Assembly (NCBI GenBank): GCA_003586115.2
Contig: QVOM02000034.1
Location: forward strand, 130,855,936 to 130,919,935
Direction: 5' to 3'
DNA: 64,000 bases
Source of the DNA: Salvator merianae
Taxonomy: Eukaryota; Chordata; Lepidosauria; Squamata; Teiidae
Shown piece by piece: positions 60,376 to 64,000 of this stretch. The notes beneath the pieces were generated by a model. The model worked only from the letters and a program-made list of their open reading frames with translations. It searched no databases and was not told where the DNA came from. Each line of letters begins with the position of its first letter. Within the stretch, counting starts at the first letter, position 1. Position numbers and translations under genes: made by a program.

Positions 60376-61835
60376 AATACCTCTGCCTCCTTGAGGAAGT
60401 TACGCCTCAGTGCACTTGGTGAATTTGCAAACCTCCTACTGAACTGAATGCACAGATGGAAAGCTGATCAGTGGCCTGGATCCAGCAGATCTCTCTCCCA
60501 TGTAAATCAAGCTCATGTTTCCCTCTAATAGATCCTATTAGATCCCCTTTCTAGGCATTATTTTCTATCATCTTTATTAATAACTGTATACCCACACTAG
60601 CATTAGACTAGTCATACTGTCCTCGCTCTCATAATTTGCCCTCTTCTTTGGAATTCTTCTGCCAGCTCAGTAATATTGTTCCAACTCCAGTGTCCTTGCC
60701 GTTCCATTTCGACACATAGTATCCTTCCTCCTGCAGTTGTGTTTTGTTTTCCTCAGTAAGATCCTATTCCCTGCTTATAACTTGTTATGAAGTAGGTGGA
60801 ATACTATTATACAAGTAAATAAATACATTGATAAACGTACTGATAAACTCAAAGCCCTTTCTGTCTGTCTACTGCACTCCACTATGTTCTATTCTCGTGT
60901 GTTTCTGCAGCAGTCATTTTTTGTGATATTAACAAGTATGTGATTTTCTGTATTTATCATTGACTGAATGCATGGTGTGTGTGTGTGTGTCTCTAGAACA
61001 ACTTTGTCTTGGTCAGCGTGTACCAGCATGTAGAAGGGAGGATTCTAATATGCTTGCTGGTCCAGGATACCACCCAGTGCAGAATCACCACAGTGCTCAT
61101 CCAGATAGCACCTCAGAAATGGCAAATAAGCACAAATATTTTTCTTTAAGGGGAGGTTAGGTGGAAAAGTGCCTCAACCCTATTTCTTCCTCAGAGGTGG
61201 AGTAAATCATCTTTCAGAAATTTGATGCTCATGTTATTTTTCCCTGAACATATTTGCACAGATCGAGAAACCACTGTGTTACCCAACAACAAATTCTACC
61301 ATTTGGGATTAGACATGTGTCTTTCTTCCAATCCCAACCAATCCTGGACTCACATGAGCCAAGACCCACACAAACTTGGCAAAAGTCTGACATGCATGTG
61401 AATATGTGTTTAGAATCAGAGGAGTTCCTATAACAAGATAATCAGTCTAAAATTAGTGGAAAAAATACCCACTCTGCCTGAAATATACTGGGTTGGGAAT
61501 TCATCTTTATCTTAAGTAACTGGATCTCCTTACCTATAAGGACAAGGTAAAAATGTCACAGGTAGTTTTTAATGGGAAATTCCAGATCCTTTTTTTTTTA
61601 TCATTTAATATATTTTTAGGGTGAAAACCTCCAACATGCCAAATTGTGGATTTGTGGTGCCATAAATCCTCTGCCATGGGGTGGTAAATAGTTGTCTTAG
61701 CGCTTTGGGACTTGAGCTGAAGCTTTTAAGTGAGTTACAACTCAGAATTACATATTGTTCCATAAAAGACAGCTGTTTTTGTGTCATTGATCATACAGGG
61801 TTTGGTGAAAAAAGCTGCTATATTTACACTGGAAG

Positions 61836-62406
61836 ATGACTCTTCAGTCACAAAATAGTGAAATTAACTTAGATGATAGTCAACAGAAGGAAAGTGAAGA
61901 AACTAAAGAACATCCCTTGTGTGAAACTAATTTAGATGATAGTCAACAGAAGGAAAGTGAAGAAACTAAAGAACATCCCTTGTGTGAAACTAATTTAGAC
62001 GATAGTCAACAGAAGGAAAGTGAAGAAACTGAAGAGGATCCCTTGTGTGAAATTAACTTAGATGATGGTCAACAGAAGGAAAGTGAAGAAACTGAAGAGG
62101 ATCCCTTGTGTGAAAAGTCCTTGAATTTTGACAAAGTTCTATTGAAAAAAGAGGCCTTAACTCCCCTGGAGAACTGTGCAGAGCTTTTCCAAGGCCCTGC
62201 TAGTTCACCTGATAGTTCTTTATCTGAAGATGTGGCAAATGCCTTAAATAAAAGGACTGAATGTACAGACCAAGATGTTTCAGGAGCTTCTCCAGGGAAA
62301 ACTGTTCCAGAGGAAAAAGAAAGTTCTGTGAAAAACAAGGAATGTGATATTTTGGACCAGGAAACAACAGTTCAGAACTCTGCTGAAAGGGGATCTATGT
62401 CTGACG
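61836..62406 (+). CDS. TOR1AIP2: TOR1AIP2 (LULL1) first coding exon
   Basis: The acceptor CATACAG|GG is at 61798, the ATG at 61836 is the first in the exon, and the donor GACG|GTAAGAC follows 62406. It codes for 190 residues and ends in phase 1, like every TOR1AIP1 intron. The product is an acidic, Ser/Glu/Gln-rich soluble region, as expected for the cytoplasmic N-terminus of LULL1, the ER-membrane torsin activator. Residues 11-94 are four tandem 21-residue repeats (NLDDSQQKESEET core). The gene name rests on position and orientation opposite TOR1AIP1 plus composition. The diagnostic luminal domain is outside the window. Confidence 0.72.
61866..62117 (+). repeat. Four-copy 63-bp coding minisatellite
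   Basis: Four direct 63-bp units encode 21 residues each. Units 1 and 2 are nearly identical, ending KEHPLCET. Units 3 and 4 end EEDPLCE plus I or K. The period is a multiple of three, so copy-number change stays in frame. Confidence 0.95.
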
Positions 62407-62508
62407 GTAAGACAGCTGGATAGGGAAGATTAATAAAATTTTCCATGTTGTCTTTTAATGATATCACTGCAATGTATAATAGTTTTAAATTGCATATATG
62501 CATTTAGA

Positions 62509-62532
62509 TAACACACACACACACACACACAC
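62509..62532. repeat. (CA)n microsatellite
   Basis: A pure CA run of about 12 units in the TOR1AIP2 intron. A (TG)n run of similar type lies at 60973-60991. Confidence 0.9.
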
Positions 62533-62980
62533 GTTGCTCAAGCTTTTAATTATTACGATGTTGCCTCTGGCATTCTCTCTTGCTTTTGTGACATCATTTA
62601 AGTGTTTTAAAACATACACTTTTTTCAGTCTGGGCACTTGGTAAGCTTCCCCCTACAGGACAAGTAAATAGAGACTAGGAGGTCGGCGGTCTTTATTGTG
62701 AGCCTAGAAAGAAGGGAAATGCTACACTTCTCTTCCCTGGCCTCCCTCTCCCTGTCAGATGATAAAAAGTAAAAGAATTAGACTTATACTTTATTATCAG
62801 CAATTATTTTGGCCCATGCGATGTCCAGTGTCTCAAAAACTGTCACATCTCAGAGGGTGGTGAAGGCAGGGAACTCTGTGTGGAGCCTTCAGATGGCTTG
62901 GGACCTGTACTTCAGCTCAGAGGTCCATGTGTAATAGCAGCCTCTCTGATTGTCTCCAGATTGCTGATATCAGCTTTCTT

Positions 62981-63272
62981 GTATTTATTTATTTATCTGC
63001 ATTTTTATCCCGCCCTATACCTGAAGGTCTCAGGGCGGGTTACAACAATTAAAACAACAACAACAAAAACAACCATAAAAGGCACACGATAAAACAGTAG
63101 CCTGAAAGTAGGGAAGGAAAGCTTTACCTTTAGCCAAAGGCAAGCGTAAATAGGTGCATCTTTATGGCTCTCCTAAAGATGTAAAGTGAAGAAGCTTGAT
63201 GCACCTCAGGGGGAAGAGTGTTCCACAGTCCAGGGGCCATCACTGAAAAGGCCCTATCCCGGGTGCCCACCC
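62981..63272 (-). mobile_element. L2/CR1-like LINE 3' end, minus
   Basis: The reverse complement of the tail seen at 7391-7686 and 59190-59515: a TTTATTTATTT start, CCCGCCCTATACC and CTCAGGGCGGGTTACAA, then GATGCACCTCAGGGGGAAGAG. It lies in the TOR1AIP2 intron just before the second coding exon. Confidence 0.85.
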
Positions 63273-63371
63273 CTCATATTGGTTTGTGGAGTCGCATAAC
63301 TGCTCATTTAATGGACAAGTTACTTTCATTACTGCTGAGGTGAATTTATTATTATTTTTAAATAACTGTAG

Positions 63372-63479
63372 AATCTGTGGAACCAATACCTGAAGGTGTA
63401 AACCAGCATCATGAGCAAGAAGAAAGGATACCCAGCTTAATGACAAGTCTGATGGGGATTTCTTCCAGGTTTCTGCACG
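63372..63479 (+). CDS. TOR1AIP2: TOR1AIP2 second coding exon (108 nt)
   Basis: Acceptor AACTGTAG|AA, donor CACG|GTAATG, phase 1-1. It adds residues 191-226, including EPIPEGVNQHHEQEERIPS. The nearer GT at 63469 would shift phase, so the later donor is preferred. It continues the acidic N-terminal region. Confidence 0.65.
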
Positions 63480-64000
63480 GTAATGACTTCTACATACCAG
63501 CATAGCTGATACATAAAGCATTAGTTAAGAACTAGCAAGAAAGAAGGGATCAATTCTGTGCCAGAAAAGGGGCATTTAAGTCCCTATATAGTAATTAAGG
63601 CCTTGCTATAGTCTTAATATTGCATATTTCCATTTTTATTGTAAACGATAAAGACTGCTGCTGAGAAAGGAGGACCCTGGAGATGTTACATGTAAGAAGA
63701 GGGGAAATCACAATATTTTCCTTACAATTCCCACTTATGTTGTGTCACCCTGTTACCACCTACACTGCTCTTGTAGATGACTTGCAAGTGTTAGGTCTGT
63801 ACAATTCTGAGTAAACTAAGTTGATTAGATTGTTCCCCTTCATCCAGCTTCAAAATATCCTTGAAGGCTTTCTTATGATGAAGACAGAAATGCTGCACAT
63901 AAAAATGGTTGTTCATATATCTTAAACAAATAGCTTCCTTCCCTCCTCCCTAAATAATATTATGTTCTCGTGCCGTGAAATTCCCACAGTCCCCTACATT

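Noticed and set aside
61866..62117. CRISPR-like array
   Set aside because: The units are contiguous coding repeats without spacers, in a spliced eukaryotic exon.

Overview
The window looks like nuclear DNA from a squamate reptile (lizard or snake). It is AT-rich and intron-rich, with several ages of CR1-, L2- and L1-like non-LTR retrotransposons, tRNA-derived SINEs, and hAT- and PIF/Harbinger-like non-autonomous DNA transposons. No bacterial, plasmid or phage gene organisation is visible. The squamate assignment is an inference from repeat types and gene content; no species is claimed.

The firmest genes are the two torsin-activator genes in divergent orientation. TOR1AIP1 (LAP1) lies complete on the minus strand from 48543 to 30108. 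I reconstruct nine coding exons, all joined by phase-1 introns, giving 601 residues. The human LAP1 protein, recalled from memory, has 583. TOR1AIP2 (LULL1) runs off the right edge on the plus strand. A probable 5' exon lies at about 56300-56617 and coding exons at 61836-62406 and 63372-63479. Its membrane and luminal part should lie beyond 64000. Both products bind torsin AAA+ ATPases at the nuclear envelope and ER.

The left end has a CpG-rich block at about 6600-7300 that looks like a bidirectional promoter. A minus-strand transcript is suggested by exons at 6906, 6549-6480 and 691-570. A plus-strand transcript is suggested by exons at 7249-7312, 28621-28832 and 29598-29718, whose phases agree. 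I recognise neither protein.

The rest is mostly mobile DNA. There is a 1.7-kb LTR-like direct repeat at 9363 and 26060. Two TTA-flanked Harbinger-like elements lie at 11362-13590 and 51249-52273. A GC-rich hAT element with an 8-bp target duplication lies at 25681-25943. L1 copies with target duplications lie at 18665-20489 and 35699-38453. Several foldback MITEs occur, some nested.

The most interesting signals are gene-level. A roughly 1-kb duplication inside TOR1AIP1 gives two almost identical 108-nt in-frame exons, one on each side of another exon. The first coding exon of TOR1AIP2 contains four tandem 63-bp repeats (21 residues each).
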